DNA from: Circinella umbellata
Taxonomy: Eukaryota > Mucoromycota > Mucoromycetes > Mucorales > Lichtheimiaceae
Length of the DNA: 64,000 bases
NCBI GenBank assembly: GCA_025093555.1
Contig: JAIWNF010000047.1
Location: 248,001-312,000 of the forward strand
Direction of reading: 5' to 3'
The notes beneath the pieces were generated by a model, which worked only from the letters and a program-made list of their open reading frames with translations, did no database searches and was not told where the DNA came from. A program made the position numbers and the translations under genes. Below are positions 45,569 through 58,232 of this stretch, one piece after another (position 1 is the stretch's first letter; every line of letters starts with the position of its first letter).

Positions 45569-46053
45569 ATCTCTCTTCTCTGAACGCTTTTTCATTAGGG
45601 ATTTTAAGGGGATAGCTAATGATCATTCTTTTCATTTTGTTGTATATCATTTATCCACATCAAGTTACTGACATTTCTCGATTGCAAAATGTCTTTTTTT
45701 TTTCTTTGCTGCTTGTATATCGATCAGAAAGTGTTATGTATAAACTTATAATAAAAAGTGAAATCAGTTCTTCTTTATAATAATAATACCTTATCAAACT
45801 GCATTTTATTCATTTATGTTATATGACTTGTAAAAAAAAAGGAGAAGAAAAAAAAACCATCACCGCTAGATTATTTGACATTTTTCAACGCCATAATTTT
45901 TTAATTTCAGGTCGTACAAAAATTACAACAGGTTGAATCCAGTGACTCTTTCGTTTTTATATTTTCACAAGTGATTTTTCTCGCTCTCTCTCTCCCCCCC
46001 TTTTTTTCTTTTCAACTTATTTTTTTCCACTTCATTTCTATTTTTCATACACA
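45569..46053. other. Intergenic
   Basis: AT-rich spacer ending in a CT-rich tract directly upstream of the OSBP start. No gene. Confidence 0.4.
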
Positions 46054-46401
46054 ATGACATCAGCCGAAGCATCTGCACTTGAAAGTATTCCTGCTGATCA
46101 ACAAGGTAGCTTTTCTTCTTTTCTCAAGACATTGGCTTCTTTTACTGGTGACCTTTCAAGTTTAACTTGTCCATCGTTTCTTCTTGCTCCTATTTCATTG
46201 TTGGAATATTCGTACGTTTTTTTACCTTTTTTTTTTTTATTTTTTCCCCTGACAATTGTTTTTTTTTTTAAAAAAAAAACAAAAAAAAAATTCAGCAATG
46301 TGGGGTTTCTTTTTGCTATGGATATTACAACTCGTGACGCGTTTTTTCTTCATTCCATTTAAGAAAGAATATATATATATATGAATGGTTGGGTCACCTT
46401 A

Positions 46402-46438
<37 letters not shown>

Positions 46439-47967
46439 GAGAGAGAAATAAGAAAGTTTTTATTTCTTACTTTTATAAAGAAAACGATAGGGTGAATGCG
46501 TTTCCTTTTTTTTTTCCTTCTTCCTTTTTCTTCTTTGATATATATATAATAAGTGTCAGATAGAATGGGAGTTATAAAGAACCATTGAAAAAGAAGAAAA
46601 AAAGATGGTAAAGAAGGGGGAGGTTTTTTTTTGGGGGGGGGAGAAAAGGAAAAGAAAGGGTTTTTGTTATTGTTGTATAGAATTGTGTATCCATAGCTTC
46701 TGAACACGTGTATAACTCAATTTGTTTCATTGATAAGGCTTTTTTTTCTTTTTGTTATTAACTCCTATTTTGGACTTTTTATTATCTTTTATTTAGTTCT
46801 TTTTGGGCTGATCAACCAGCATTGGTAAGTAAAAAAAAAAGGATCTTGTGTGGAGTGGGAGAGGGAAAGGAACATTATGTGATTTGATATATGACAAATA
46901 AAAAAGGTGGAAGGAAAAACAAAGTGCGTATATATTAAACATTGGCGAGGCGGGGGGTGCTTGCTATTTTTTTTTATTAGCTCTCAACAATTGGTGAATC
47001 TGATTCTGCAGAAGAACGTTTCTATGCTGCTGTCAAATGGTTTATTTCTTCATTAAATGGATCTTTTTCAAGTCGTGTTCCCAAAGGTGAATGGGAAAAG
47101 AAACCATTTAATCCTATTTTAGGTGAACAATTCATTTGCTCTTGGGAAGATGGTACACATATTGTTTGTGAACAAGTATCACATCATCCTCCAGTATCTG
47201 GATTTTTTATTGAAAATAAGGATGCAGGCATTATTATTAATGGACATGATGGACAAAAGACACGATTCTCAGGAACACAAATGTTGGTGGATCAAGTGGG
47301 TTATTGTACTTTGAAATTAACACAACGTGATGAGACTTATTTGTTTACTTTACCTTCCTTGTCGGTGAATGGTATTTGGTATGCTGCTCCTTATGTTGAA
47401 CTCTATGGTACATCATATATTCAATCATCCAGTGGATTTTATGCATCCATTGAATATACTACTAAAGGTTGGATTTCTGGTGAATTGCATCATTTCAAGG
47501 CCAAGGTCACTCATGATGAATTAATGCCCAAGCCTACTATCATTGAAGGTCAGTGGACTGACAAATCCACTTTAACAAAGAATGGTGCAAGTGCTGAACC
47601 CTTTTTGGATTTGTCTGCCCTGAAAAAACCCACACCTAAAGTAGCCGATATTGAAACACAAGGTGAATTAGAATCACGTCGTATTTGGCACAAGGTTGCT
47701 GAAGCATTAAAGGCTGGTGATTATATGACTGCATCCACTGAAAAATCAGCTATTGAAAATGAACAACGTGCGTTACGTAAGGAACGAGCTGAAAAGAATG
47801 AGACATGGAATCCTAAATATTTTAATAACAAAACGGGAGAAGCTATCTTTGGTGATTTGCGTGAAAAAATCTTGGAAAAGAGTGATAGCAAATTTGTGGA
47901 TACAATGGGTGCTGAATCTGGTTGGCTTTATAAGGATTTTGAAACTTTGGCTTCATCATCCAAATAA
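46054..47967 (+). CDS. KES1: Oxysterol-binding protein, Osh4/Kes1-like
   Basis: Three exons, 46054-46211, 46797-46824 (28 nt) and 46981-47967 (1173 nt, 390 residues). It is a single-domain OSBP-related lipid transfer protein without PH or ankyrin domains, like yeast Osh4/Kes1 (434 residues). The N-terminal lid region has SFLKTLASFTGDLSSLTCPS, very like Kes1. The fingerprint EQVSHHPPVSGF starts at residue 126, and KPFNPILGEQF precedes it. The C-terminal part keeps the expected WNPKYF segment. Such proteins exchange sterol for PI4P between ER and Golgi membranes. Intron 1 is long for this window (585 nt) and holds a (GA)n run. The gene symbol reflects family resemblance only. Confidence 0.92.
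46405..46434. repeat. (GA)n microsatellite in OSBP intron 1
   Basis: About 15 GA units within the first intron of the OSBP gene. Confidence 0.9.
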
Positions 47968-48319
47968 CTCTTCTTTTTTTTTTTTTTCACCACAAAAATA
48001 TCCTTTTAATAATATAAATATATAATTAATTCATCCCATCCTCTCTTTGAATAACATATTTACACATATACATACTCTTTCTCTCTCTCTCTTTCACACA
48101 CACACACACACACACATATATACTCAACAAAAAAAAAACTTCTTTTTTATACTCTTTTTTTTTCGCCCATTCATGTAGACAGAAATCTTTTGTCAACTAT
48201 CATTCCCCCTCCCTCTTCACCTTTCCTCCCACTTTTTTTTTCAGTAATATAGTAGACTCATTTACAAAGAATCAGTTATTATTATGGGGGAACGGGGTAT
48301 TTATGAAAAGAAAATTGAT

Positions 48320-48660
48320 TTAACAAATTTGTACAAAGTTACTAGCAACATAACCACATGTTTCAGAAAGTCTTCCTGTAGTATCATCCCATTTATGTGC
48401 CAACCACCAATGTTGATCATTATTTTGGATGATAGCTAACCATTGACCTCTTTTAAAACTAAGATCTTCAGGTCGTTCACTATAGTAATCATATAATGCA
48501 CGTGCCCATATCATTGAATGACCATTTATTGTCGTAGAAGGTATTCCTGTGGGTGTCACCATCATAGGATTGTTATTAACAACCATAGGAGTAGTATTAG
48601 TTGTAGTTGTAGTATTTACATAACCTCCATTCATATGATGTTCAGTATTCATTGAATACC

Positions 48661-48694
<34 letters not shown>

Positions 48695-50970
48695 TTGCTG
48701 TTGATTTACACTTTTTCTCCTTCGTACTTTTTCTCCAGCCAGAGTCGTTGGTGGTTGTTGTTGTTGATGAACACCCAATTCTTTCAATAATCCTTTAATT
48801 GAATCACTAAAAGCTTCTTCCATACCAGCTTCATCATGAAAACTACTACTCGTGACAGAACGTCTTTTTGATCTGGATCGTGCAACAGAAGATTTATTTT
48901 CTTTCATACTAGTGGCTTGATGACGATGCTCCACCGGAAACATATTATTACCAATAGCTACCACGACTTCTGCACGTGGATCAATGGCCTCATCCGTATC
49001 CTCTTGAAAAGGTTGTGTATCCGTTCCAGCATGATGACTGGCTTTAGCAGGTGCTGGTTTTTTTGGGTTTCCATGATTGCCATTATTATTATTACTAGGA
49101 TATAAATTAATACGTCGATTATCTAATCTTGCTACCATTTGTTCTTCTTTTTTTTCTTGTTGATGATTTGTTATCGAAGGTGACTTTTTTGTTAAATGTG
49201 TTGATGTACGACGTTTAGGTTCACAAAAACTTGCGGATCGTTTAGCTGTCGATTTAATCATATTGGCAACGCTATTCGTAGTAGTATTAGTATTAGTGGT
49301 ATTAGAAGAACTAATTCCTGCTGTAGTCGTTCCTGTAGTTGTAGTTGTAGTTGTAGTTGTAAAAGATGTAGATAAACTATATGCCATATCGTTTTCGGTA
49401 AATTGTGCTACTTGGTATCTAGGTAAAGTTTTTGCTGGATCATCATTATAGTCAACATAAACAGGTGGTTCTATTAAAGAGAAAAGAAAAATTGTTAATT
49501 TTATTTGTAAATATATGAAAGTAAATAATATAGAGGTTTACCTGGTATCATAGGTCCAGTTCCTTTTTCATTAATAAATTGTTCAATATCTGCGTTTGCA
49601 TTACATTGATCTAATGCTTTCCAAAATCGTTCATAAGACTAAATATATATAAAAAAAAACAAATGTATATAAATGTCAAATGTGTTTTTTTCCATTGTTT
49701 ATAACCCTAGTTTTATTTACCTCTTGATCTTGATTGGATGCTGATGATAATATATTAACATAAATACAAAGACTATGATGAAGAAATTCAATTCTTTTTT
49801 CTTCCATATCTTGAAATCTCTATATTGTTATAATTCATCACCATTTTAATTTATTTTAGTTGCTAAACGTCTTTTTTTTTGGTTACACACGACAATAAAC
49901 ATATGATTATTCTACTTACACTACAAGCAACTTTCCATTCATTATTCCAAACTGTAGTGGCATTGGCAAGTTTATTACAAGCATTTTTATATTCTTTTTC
50001 TAAATGAATTAAAACAACAACAATTGTTAATAATATAACTTATATTTCCCCACAACCACCACAAAAAGAAGATATTTACCTAAAGTTTTAATTTCATTTT
50101 GACTTCTTTCAAATTTTTGACGTATTCGTTCCAATTCTCTAAAGCCAGTAGTTTGTGACAATTGACTTTCTAAACTAACATTTTTTGCACATTCTGCTTC
50201 ATATTTTTCTTTTGCCTAGAAACCAATTTCAATATAATGAACTAAAGAGTTCTTGTTGTCATGTAAACCAAAAATAGAATTATTTCTAATTTTACCTTAG
50301 TAACATGAGCCGTATGGAGTTGTTTATTACGATGTGCTTTATCAACATTGGTTTGTACCTGAAAGAAATAAAAAAAAAAGAAGTAATGTAAGAAATGAAA
50401 CACACTATTATTATTATTATAATAATAATACTAACCAATTTACGGCGATCTTTTTGTTCTAAAATAAAATTATCCATAGATAATTCTAATTCACTACGAA
50501 TCTTTTGTGCTAATTCAATATTGGCTTGGGCAGTAGCTTCCATTTCTTTTTGAGCAGATAATAATAACATTTTTATTGTACCCGTTTCTTCACGTCCTAA
50601 TTCCATTCTAGTTTGTTTAGTTAATTTTTTACCAAGGTCTTCATGTAATGATGCTCTAAAATAAACCCCGTTTTATATGTCTTAGTAAAAATAAAAGGAA
50701 ACAGATTTATACAAAAATAAAATAATAATTTGTTTTCACTTCTCTCTCACTTCTTTTTCCCTACTTTGCATTATATAAAGATCGAAGGTCATCACATGTC
50801 TTTTTTGCCATGTTCATTTTATGCATGAGTACATCATACCCAGCATCTTCTTTGCCCTGGTTTTAAGAAAAGGAAATTCATTAACATTAGGAAATATAAG
50901 TTTTATTAGTGTTTTAAATTATTCTTACCCAGAAATTATTTGCAAATAGTCTTGGTACTGTTACAGTCAT
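48320..50970 (-). CDS. F-BAR and SH3 domain protein (Cdc15/Imp2/Hof1-like)
   Basis: Nine exons: 50970-50929, 50856-50765, 50655-50436, 50358-50296, 50215-50080, 49999-49920, 49819-49721, 49638-49542 and 49470-48320. They sum to 1980 nt, giving 659 residues. Residues 1 to about 270 are an FCH/F-BAR coiled-coil module, starting with the typical FANNFWGKEDAGYDVL and MNMAKKTCDDLRSL. The middle is disordered and rich in Thr, Asn and Ser, with basic patches and a poly-Gln run encoded mainly by CAG. The C-terminal about 65 residues are an SH3 domain: ALYDYYSERPEDLSFKRGQW, ending near GYVASNFVQI. Fungal proteins of this layout bind membrane and actin regulators at the contractile ring or endocytic sites. 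Exon 3 uses a GTTAGT donor. It is more compact than yeast Hof1. Confidence 0.9.
48662..48703. repeat. CTG/CAG repeat coding poly-Gln
   Basis: A triplet run in the last exon of the F-BAR/SH3 gene. The coding strand is CAG with some CAA. Confidence 0.9.
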
Positions 50971-51173
50971 AATAGAAAGGAATGGAAAAAGGAAAAAGGA
51001 AAAAGAAAGAATAAAAAAAAAAAAAAACGCGATATAAAAACTGGATTTGCATAACGGACGTATCCAAAAAAGGCAATCGGTAAGCAATGATATACCATAA
51101 AAGATTGAATGTTTCACAAAAAAAAACAATGGATTAGAATAATAATAATAATAACTTTATTTTGGGAAGATGT
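50971..51173. other. Short intergenic spacer
   Basis: Lies between the F-BAR/SH3 start and the 3' end of the LEA-2-like gene, which share the minus strand. Poly-A runs and an (AAT)n run. No gene. Confidence 0.4.
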
Positions 51174-52290
51174 TTAGAAGGAAGCAGCTGCTTGTGGTAA
51201 TTCACCAGCCTATATAAATAAAAGATATGATTATTTAACATATAATAGTACATATAGGTATGACATTTTTAAATCAATAATAATAAAAAAGGAGTATTTT
51301 TTATATATAATTACGTACCGGAATAGGACAAGCAAAACTGATAGTATGTTGAATTGTTGGAATAGTAATGTGTACACCAATCAAGCTAACAACAGGATTA
51401 ATATGTGCATTTACAGTTAGATCTTGTCCATTACTACATTTTTGATGAATATCTTGTAACATGACATAATTTGGATCGGCTGTATTATTATAATGAAGAT
51501 GAATAGGAAATGTAAAATTGGTAAATCCAAATCGATTGATATAAACATCTTCAATAAGTCCATCTGCAATAGCTGTTGTAGGTGCTGTTGGATAAAATGC
51601 AGTTGCAGCCACGGATGCTAAAGTTAATGTTTCTATATTAGGATTATCGATACCAAATCGAAGTCCCAAGTTAACAGTAAATGCTAAATTTTCATTGAAT
51701 TGATTTCCTTGACGTTGAAATCGAGGTAATCCACTTGGATCATTTGTTACTCCATTCATTTCTATTGTAGGTACTTTAAATGTTGCTGCTAATACACCAA
51801 TAATAACAGCCAGTATAATGATAATAATGAAAAGAAAACAACAAATCCATCTTATCCACATTGGACAGCAACAACAACATGGACAACATATAAAGTTGAA
51901 ACATGTTTTTTTCTTTTTTTTAGGTATTGACTTTTCTAATACATAATAAATGGGGATGAATGATACACAATTTTAATAAAGTTGTTATTATGCTTGAAAA
52001 AAGAAAATATTCATATGTATACCATCTTCAAAAGGAACATCAGGATTATTATTATTATTATTATTATTATTAGGCCATCCTGACCCTCTAGCATCCGATT
52101 CTTCTTGATAATAAGGAGAATCAGCTCGTTTATCTTCATAATAACCTTGTTGCTGATGATATTCTGGTGTTGAACTATTTTTAGGTGGTGTATGATACAT
52201 TGTATTATTACTATTTTCAAAATAATCATGATGTGAATAAGAGGATTCATCAGGTGTATGTGGTGATTGATGATTATATGCGTTATTCAT
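51174..52290 (-). CDS. LEA-2-like membrane-anchored protein with Cys cluster
   Basis: Three exons, 52290-52023, 51935-51319 and 51209-51174 (921 nt, 306 residues). The N-terminal about 88 residues are disordered (His, Tyr, Ser, Asn, Gln), with a poly-Asn run from AAT repeats. A KKKK patch and a remarkable Cys cluster CCPCCCCCP then precede a single strong membrane segment (IIIIILAVIIGVLAA). The extracytoplasmic part (about 120-290) is beta-rich with NxT/NxS sites and words such as FTVNLGLRFGIDNPNIETL and INRFGFTNFTFPIHL, which fits the LEA-2 (late embryogenesis abundant group 2) fold seen in fungal vacuole/plasma-membrane proteins such as Tag1. The Cys cluster beside the membrane is a likely palmitoylation site. 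Role not established. Confidence 0.72.
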
Positions 52291-53023
52291 TATAAATTAA
52301 TTTTGATAGTGGCAAAAAATAAAATGAGAAATACTAGAAGGCTTACGATCAAAATACGTAAAAAAAAAGAGAAAGGGAAAAGAAAAACGAGACAAATCGA
52401 GAATAAAAAGTTGCATGTTATTCAATCATGATAAAACAAAATTTAGCATCTTTTTTTTCTTACTAAAATAAGTCAAGTAGAAGAACATTACAAGAAAATG
52501 TTGAATGATATACTCCTTAAAAATATGCAAATCATCTCTAAACCCCCCCCCCTCTCCCCCCTTTTTTTTCTTAATTCTCCCGCTTCTCTTTCTCTCTCTC
52601 TCTCTCTCTTGTCTCCGAGATATACAGTAGTTATGCAAAATAGTGTAAGTTGCTGCAGGGAAGCTTATATGGAATAGTAAAGGAAAAAAAAAAGTGGCGT
52701 CTACTATATATAACTGAAACAGCACCAGAAATGGTACATGCATAAAAGATTGTATACCAGATGTCTACATTATGATACATTTGATATTACGATACTATGA
52801 TATTACATATTACGTAGTATCGTAAAGTAAAAGAATAAGGATAGAGGGGTCTAAAACAAGGGTTATACCTAGGTATTCAAGTTCTTCCCCTTTTAAAGAC
52901 GTAAGTACATATTTTGTTGAATATAATTGTTTTTTTTTGTCTAAATAATGATACAGAATTCTCTTTTTTTTTTCTCAAGAGAGAAGAAGAAGAAGAAGTA
53001 TATTTTGATATGATTTTATTCAA
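52291..53023. other. Intergenic
   Basis: CT-rich and poly-C tracts (about 52540-52612) and AT-rich sequence. No gene is supported. Confidence 0.45.
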
Positions 53024-54830
53024 CTAGTTTGAATTTGAGGTACTATCTTTGTTTTTACCATTATTATCAATGGTTTCAATTTTTGGTATTTCCATGCCTC
53101 CTGCTTTGGCTCTACTTACAACTTTTTGAGCCCATTTTACCACTGGCATATCGATCCTAAATGATTCAATTTACCCTCCCGTCTCATTAGTATTCTAGTT
53201 ATTTATTCTTATATATTCTTATAAATAAATGAACAAGAAATACTTTACATTTTTCCATCCAAGTCAAAAGCACCTATACCTCGTTCATCATAATGTTCAA
53301 ATCCTTGAAGAATCTTAACAGCTCGTTTTAAATCTATATATGAATAATGTTGTTACAATCACCATACTTTATTATTATTATTAAAACTTACCAATAGGAT
53401 CAGGTAGATACATCTCTTGAATAACATCAATTTGAGCTGGATGAATAGCTTGTTTTCCAGTAAAACCAAATTCTCGACCTTCCTTACATTCTTCTTTTAA
53501 TACTTCTGGGTTTTGAAAATCAACACATACCTACGTATTATTTAGTTTAGAACCTCCATAATATGGGCTTTTTCTCTTTTTTCCCTTACCAAATCTAAAG
53601 ATTGTAATCCATATGCAGTTGCTGCATTAACAATCATTTGTCGTGCAAATAACATTTCTTTACGAGTACCAGTACGAATCAAACCTAAAAAAATGAAATA
53701 TGAGTTACACACATAAGTCTTTTATATATAAACAAAAAAATCCATTTACCTAAATCAGCACAATAATCTTCAGCAGCAAACTATATAAAGATCAAGAAGT
53801 TAATAAACTACATAAAACTACTCTTTTACAGTTTTAAACTTACGATCAAAGCATCTAATCTTGGATCCGCTTGTGCGATTTCTTTAATATTCATAATACC
53901 CAAAGCACTTTCAACTGAAGCAATTAATTTAATTCTTTCACGTCTATTTTATATATATTAGATCAAATCTTGAATATTATCATTCTTCTTATATTGTAAC
54001 TTACTGTGATTCAACTGCTACAGCATCAATCATTTGACTAACAAAATGAATATCTTTGGCACTTTGTACTTTGGGAATAACAATGGCTTGAAGTCTTTTT
54101 GAATGAAGCTATTCTCTTTTTCTTATTAATACATTTTTTTTTATATAATAATAAACAAGTGTAAATATATAACTTACAATAACATTTAAATCATCTAATT
54201 CAAGACCAGAACCAACAGCATTAATTCTTACGACTTTTTCTGCTTTACCATGTTCAGATGCCTTAATAATATCACGTTATTATTATCATTATTAATCTCA
54301 GAACTCATAATTATCGCATGATAAAAATAAATAAATAATAGACCTGGTTACCTCTAATGCATCAATCACCATATGTCTAGCTGTACCCTTTTTATTTAAT
54401 GAAACACTATCTTCCAAATCATATACAATACAATCAGCTCCAACTGATATCGATTTATGAATTTTTCGTTCATCACTTCCAGGTACTATTTTATATTAAA
54501 AATAATAATAATTAAATAACTTTTCTATGTACATATTTTTAATATATTAATAAGAATAAACAATACCATAAAACAATGCACGTCGTGATCTCGAATCACG
54601 TGTGTTCTCTTTTGTTGTTGTTGCTGTTGTAGTAATAGTAGAAGTAGTACTAATGGTTCTCCATGTACCAATATATGGCACTGGAATTACGCGTGTTGTT
54701 GTAACTCCTATTTTTGCATAAGTTTCCAACATTCAAAAATAGGAATTTTTTTTCTTTTTTAGAAAAAAAAGAACTTACTTGAATATAATGTAGGTTGAAC
54801 AATGCGAATGGTATTTGTAAATAATCTCAT
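53024..54830 (-). CDS. Citrate lyase beta-like protein (HpcH/HpaI aldolase family)
   Basis: Eleven exons: 54830-54779, 54707-54567, 54485-54352, 54261-54178, 54108-54005, 53943-53844, 53780-53750, 53684-53590, 53530-53392, 53333-53249 and 53156-53024. They sum to 1098 nt, giving 365 residues. It is a CitE-like TIM barrel of the HpcH/HpaI family. The family words occur in order: ALFYGVPGSDERKI, YDLEDSVS, VVRINAVGSGLELDDL, VIPKVQSA, ASVESALGIMNIKEIA, FAAEDYCADLG, and GKQAIHPAQIDVIQE. The Arg after VV, the Glu in VESA and the Asp in AEDY are the usual substrate/Mg2+ residues. The N-terminal about 45 residues are Arg/Thr-rich without acids, suggesting mitochondrial import, as in CLYBL, which degrades citramalyl-CoA. 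The mitochondrial role here is inferred. Confidence 0.87.
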
Positions 54831-55000
54831 ATTTAATATAAACTTATGAAAGTGAAAAAGAGAAAGAAAAAGAAAAAAGAAAAAAGAAACTGTCTTTTTC
54901 AAGTTCCAAAAATTGTTACAAGCGACTTCTCACGCTTTTCAATGCAATATAAAATTCTCTTTTAAACGGGGTAAAAAATGTTTACCCTTTTTTATTATTA
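54831..55000. other. Short spacer
   Basis: Compact AT-rich region between the CLYBL-like start and the 3' end of the F-box gene (same strand). Confidence 0.4.
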
Positions 55001-56630
55001 TCAATAATATATTTTAGTAAAAGGTAATTGCTCTTGAACATAATATATCATTGTGCTTGTAATTAAACTACATTGTCCTAAATTTAATGATTCAAGTTTT
55101 TTACTGTGGCTCATATTGTCAATAAATCCTTTTAATCCTTTATCAGTAATTTTTTCATTACCATAAAGATCTAGTGTTGTTAACGTTTCTTTATGTTTCA
55201 ATGATACTAAAATTAATACATTATCATCCAATGCTTGTACATTAGGTAAATGAATTTCTTGAATTAAAAGACTACGTTTTACAAATCGAGTCAATGCTTC
55301 TGAAGTTATTATACCGTGATTATATTTTTGTTGTAATTTAAGTTGTTGGATGGAGGATGGTAATATATCGAATAGTTGATCGGAGACAATATCAGTAGAT
55401 GTAAAGGAAGATAGTGATAGACGAATTAAATGAGGAGTGTGATGAATGAATTGATATAAATCATTAGCAAGTGGACTATAATGAGTTAATTGAATATAAA
55501 GTTCTTCAAGTACTGGATAAGAAAAAGATGCTAAATGATGCATACACTCGGATGTAACAGGTGATCGAATATATAAACTAGTTAATGTTGTATGATGTTG
55601 ATAGATAAATGGAATAATATGAGTACTAGATCCTTCATCTGTTCCAATTAACCATAATTCACGTAGATGTTGTTGTTGTTGTTGTGGTTGTGCTATTTGA
55701 GAGATTGACAAAGGTGGGAAAGGAATTGGATAAGTTAAAAAGGATGTATGACGAGCTGCTGAACCAAAAAGACGTAAATATTCAAGCTGTGTGTGATATT
55801 GATGAATATACATTAATAGCGTATCGAAATAACCCAATTGCATCCCTGGTGATCGTAATTGAAGTTGAGATAGATTAGGACAGTTTGATAAGATAGTTAA
55901 TACTTTTTGTTTATCTAATGGTATATCCAATACCAGTCGTCGTAATTTGGTTGTCAATCGTCGTTTTTTACAATGGTGTGATGATTTTCCAGCAAAGTTA
56001 TATAAACTACCACTAAGTAAATATTGAAAACTAATAAGATTTGGACAATGATCTAGAATAATATCTAATAAGGCATTTCCTACTCGGGAATGGATCGTCA
56101 GGTCCATTAAAGTATCACATGTAGATAATAATAGATCATATACATTTTTGAATGTTGCCGGATGACATGGTAATTCCACTTAAATAATGAATAAATATAA
56201 ATGAGTATGACTTCTTTTCTTTTTTTATAAGTTAATCTTGTTTCTTAACCAACACACACACACACACACATCCATATTCTCACAACTTACGAGTGCTAAT
56301 ATATCGACATGATTGATTAATAAGAAATCGAGTAGATTGTTGACTAAATTCAGGTATTTTTACAGTGCGTACATATTGACCTTGAAAATAATCAAGATAA
56401 GGTAATAAATTTGTATCGAGATTGACATGGTGATCTGCAATTGTGTTCCAAAGATGAGGCCAACTTGTTAAAAAATATCTCCAAGTTTTAGAAACTCGAG
56501 TAAACCGAATACGTTCACGAAATGATAAGTGTGAAAAAATTATATTAAGAATATCATATGTAAGGTATTGAACAAAGTCAGTATTATTGATTAGTAGTAG
56601 TTCATTCTGTCGAGATTGTTGTAGAGTCAT
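55001..56630 (-). CDS. F-box and leucine-rich repeat protein
   Basis: Two exons, 56630-56291 and 56178-55001 (1518 nt, 505 residues). The F-box lies near residues 17-62: FVQYLTYDILNIIFSHLSFR, then TRVSKTWRYFLTSWPHLWNT, with the usual L-P/L---I and WR-L-W spacing. About ten irregular leucine-rich repeats follow, for example CPNLSQLQLRSP, ELWLIGTD and TTLDLYGNEKITDKGLKGF, with a final SLNLGQCSLIT unit resembling the AMN1/Fbl class. F-box proteins join Skp1-Cul1 ubiquitin ligases and select substrates through the LRR arc. The substrate is unknown. ATG 56630 (MTLQQS) is chosen; a further upstream ATG would add a hydrophobic low-complexity stretch. Confidence 0.85.
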
Positions 56631-58232
56631 TCTGTATAATAGATAAAAAAAAAAGAAAAGTAAAACGTAAGATAAGAAAGAAGAATAATGAAAGTGAAAG
56701 AGAGAAAGAAAAGTACTTTTAAGTAGCACGCTTTTATTACCAATAGTGTATAATAGTACCCTGGTATGGTCTCATCAAGGGGGACGGTGGGTATCATAAA
56801 ATGGCATGCATCATAAAAGATAAAAAACCTCCAATCTTTTTACCGTGAGAAAAATACTATTTTAAATCTTTACTGGGTTTTCTGATCATGCTTTTCAAAC
56901 AATAATAATATTAATATTACTCATTATGAATCAGATGTTTATACATCTTTTGAGTTCAACCTTTTGATCTTTTCATTAAAAAAAAAGTCGTCAAGATTTT
57001 ATTATCGGATCAAGATTATAAGAAAGCTCCGTTCCTGAACTTGAGGGGGTGGGGTTTACCTGCATCAATCCATTATATTATTCCAGTCTTCTTGTGATAC
57101 TGGTAATTGGTTTTGTTTCAGTTATCATATGCATTATTTGTTTATATTTCATTGTTTATAAACCTCAACTTTCGTTATTATAATGATCATTCCTTCTTTA
57201 AGATGATTGATATAAATAGTTGCTATTAAGAATAATGATTCGAGTTTTTATATTTTTAACAGGACCTTTTTATTTATTCAACTTCAGTAACTAGGCAATA
57301 GATGTTGTATTACAACAACAACAAAAGAGACAGCCTTTCTTGACATTCTGAGATTACTATTAATATTTCTCAATGGGAAATGTATATATTTATAACGTAT
57401 AACGTATCAACTTTATGTATAACTTAATAATGCTTTGTACATAATCATATTATGATAAGAAAACATAGTGACAACAGAATAAAAAAAAAAGTTTATTCGT
57501 TATGTATGTAACAATCATGAATTACGATCATAATTAATATTTCAATAACACGAAAAGGATATTTTATCTATAAAGAAGCTACGTGTTGATGAAATAAATC
57601 TTGCTATTTATTGTACGTTATACAAGTTCAAACAGACTACGTATTCATATTATCATTCTTAAAACAGATACGTAATATCAGCTTATTTTATTTATACATA
57701 AAATCAAATCATCTACGTAAAAACAAATCCACCTTTTTTTTTCTTAAATGTTATAACTATAACTAAAGAATGATTTCTTGATATATATTCATGAGTATCC
57801 ATTATATTATAACTTTGTTCAATACTTAAATTAATGTAACTCTTCAAGTTATATATTCTATATTCACTGTGGCTATGTACGTATTCACTGTAAACTGTTA
57901 TCTTATTTTTATGTGCAATATTATTAGACAATTAGAATATAACTTTCATATAAAGAATCATTATATAAGAAAAAAAAAGGTCAAACTAATAATTATAAAA
58001 TAATAGAAACAAGGTACTATTTATTCATCAAAGGTGTGGGGTAAGGGTGGTGGGGCGTTGCAACTTAATTAAGCATAGTAAAATTTCAAACTAAATGAAA
58101 AAAAAATAGGTGGAACTTTAAAAATTACATCGAGCTTCCCAAAAAAATAAAATAAAAGAAAAGCTCATAACCTTTTTCTCGCTCTTTTATATATACCTTT
58201 AGACAGTTTTTGCCTTTAACTCCGGGTGAAAA
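56631..58232. other. Intergenic, divergent promoters
   Basis: About 1.6 kb of AT-rich DNA between the F-box gene (minus) and the gamma-adaptin gene (plus). No gene is recognised. The frame at 57713-57931 is low-complexity. Confidence 0.5.
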
